Assembly (NCBI GenBank): GCA_009746045.1
Contig: RPFO01000050.1
Span: 630,349 to 694,348 of the forward strand
DNA length: 64,000 bases
Source: Mesostigma viride
Lineage: Eukaryota; Streptophyta; Mesostigmatophyceae; Mesostigmatales; Mesostigmataceae
Reading direction: 5' to 3'
Positions 62,913 to 64,000 of this stretch are shown here, piece after piece; the stretch's first letter is position 1, and each line of letters starts with the position of its first letter. The position numbers and the translations under genes were made by a program. Below the pieces are notes generated by a model. That model had not been told where the DNA came from and made no database searches. It worked only from the letters and a program-made list of their open reading frames with translations.

Positions 62913-64000
62913 GTTTACCAGTACCACATCCACAAGAGAAGGAAGGAAGGAGAGAGAGAGAAGGAGGAAAATGCCATGCACATGCCCACAAGCAACCAAC
63001 CAAGCAACTGCCCTACGTTATTCTGCTAATGTAGCTATTATATAGTAAGCTATGATTAGTACTCTACTCCTCTAGAAACTAGGTCCAGGCTGCCTAGGTG
63101 GGGTACTGACAGTGAGTTGGCTGAACGTGACTGTGACAGCCTGTGTGTCCCCCGGCCGTCCTGCTCTCTACTGTTGCACTATTGGGTGCATAGCTACGGC
63201 CCCTAGGCACTGGGAGAGTCCTAATCTCCTGAGGTGGTGCCTCTATACGTGCAAGCCTACTGCGGACGTGTCATGTATTTCTGAATAAACCTAGCTATCT
63301 GCTTCCCATGCAGACTGGAAGATAGCCCTATGCCTATCCACTATATAGTTCTTGCAGTACGTCTACCCAGCTATAGAAAATACCTACTTTCCCTGTGCCT
63401 CCATCATGTACGTGCCACAGCCTATAGTAAAGTTGCCTAGATACATCACTATCCCATCCCCCAATTAGTGTTTCATTATATCTAATATTATTTCTATCAT
63501 TAGTATTAGCCATCACACACATCGTCTATTGCATGCCAGCAGACAGAGATAGAAGAGAGAAAGGAACCTTTTTACCTCTAGTGTGTGACCTGTCACAGGA
63601 GGGGATGCCAACTGGCTCTAATCTAATCACTATCACAGAAATCAGAAGCTTCGCGCTCCTAATTCCATACAAGAGGGTACTGTAGCCTCCGTGATAACTG
63701 CCCGTCAAGACGAAGCCACGGCCCACGGAAACCACCCTAACGACGTCCTCGGCTTTCGCAGCCAGGACGCTCACAACACGTCACAAGAAACGACACTTCA
63801 CAAACAAAACAACAAGGAAGGGCGCACGTAACATCGCCTCCTACGCGTGCAGGCTGAAGAGGGACGGAGCAACGCGGTTGGCTGCAAGCGACTACCACAT
63901 CATGCATTACTGCATGACAAAACATACCTTGACGTTGCTCAGCCGACTTTCCTTCCTGGCTTGGCGCCGATTCCGAGTGTTGTGCAGAGCCGAGCTCCCC
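62913..64000. other. Right end of window, no supported gene
   Basis: 62930-62970 is purine-rich (GAAGGAAGGAGAGAGAG). A minus-strand frame at 63526-63774 (VVSVGRGFVLTGSYHGGYST) has protein-like composition and could be an exon, but no motif supports it. Confidence 0.4.

Overview
Eukaryotic nuclear DNA. Several genes have GT-AG introns, and LTR retrotransposons of both Ty3/gypsy (chromovirus) and Ty1/copia type dominate, with non-LTR retroposons and DNA transposons (CACTA, hAT, a TTAA-target element). No rRNA, tRNA or recognisable housekeeping gene was found. GC-rich coding DNA, GC- and C-rich satellites and hexanucleotide-coded low-complexity proteins fit a microbial eukaryote such as an alga, but the lineage is not fixed by anything in the window.

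Layout. 1-3814 is the 3' end of a gypsy chromovirus: integrase C-terminus with chromodomain, an extra 3' ORF, a polypurine tract and the right LTR. 3815-5584 is simple-sequence DNA (GAGTA palindromes, then C-rich). 5585-5718 plus 13385-14042 is a ~230-bp C-rich tandem array. It is split by a 7.7-kb CACTA element (5719-13384), and an uninterrupted neighbouring unit gives the empty site.

14043-53631 is a deep nest. The outermost layer (T2) is a TIR element carrying a zinc-finger/(Gly-Met)n gene. Element A, a copia-like LTR retrotransposon (16563-53254; 483-bp LTRs, TSD GTTCT), sits 13 bp upstream of that gene's ATG. Element B, copia (23064-51326, TSD TTTTT), lies inside A's reverse transcriptase. 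Element C, a gag-protease copia (from 27925), lies in B's 3' LTR. Element C' (30604-36544, inverted, TSD CGCTC) lies in C, and a 784-bp TIR element (M, 34078-34861) lies in C'. C also holds a TTAA-flanked element (D, 37392-38738). A rearranged second copy of the B-LTR/C-LTR junction holds an ORF1-only LINE (39257-41243), a 7.15-kb DNA transposon T3 (42170-49322, TSD CTTTG) with two genes, and a further insertion (E, 49417-51163).

53632-64000 holds array remnants, hAT-like ends, a second ORF1-only LINE (54114-56114), a decayed LINE reverse-transcriptase C-terminus, a hAT MITE with a perfect 8-bp TSD (58750-60272), gene remnants, and a 1.08-kb compound palindrome (61457-62538) inside a Gln-rich gene.

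The most unusual content is: (1) T2 and T3, which have different TIRs sharing a TTTGCTCA core and both carry a PHD-like zinc-finger protein with a low-complexity tail; (2) two ORF1-only LINEs with TSDs and (TTAA)n tails; (3) copia C', whose LTR appears to have been lengthened by use of an upstream polypurine tract; and (4) an unrecognised third ORF in the gypsy element.
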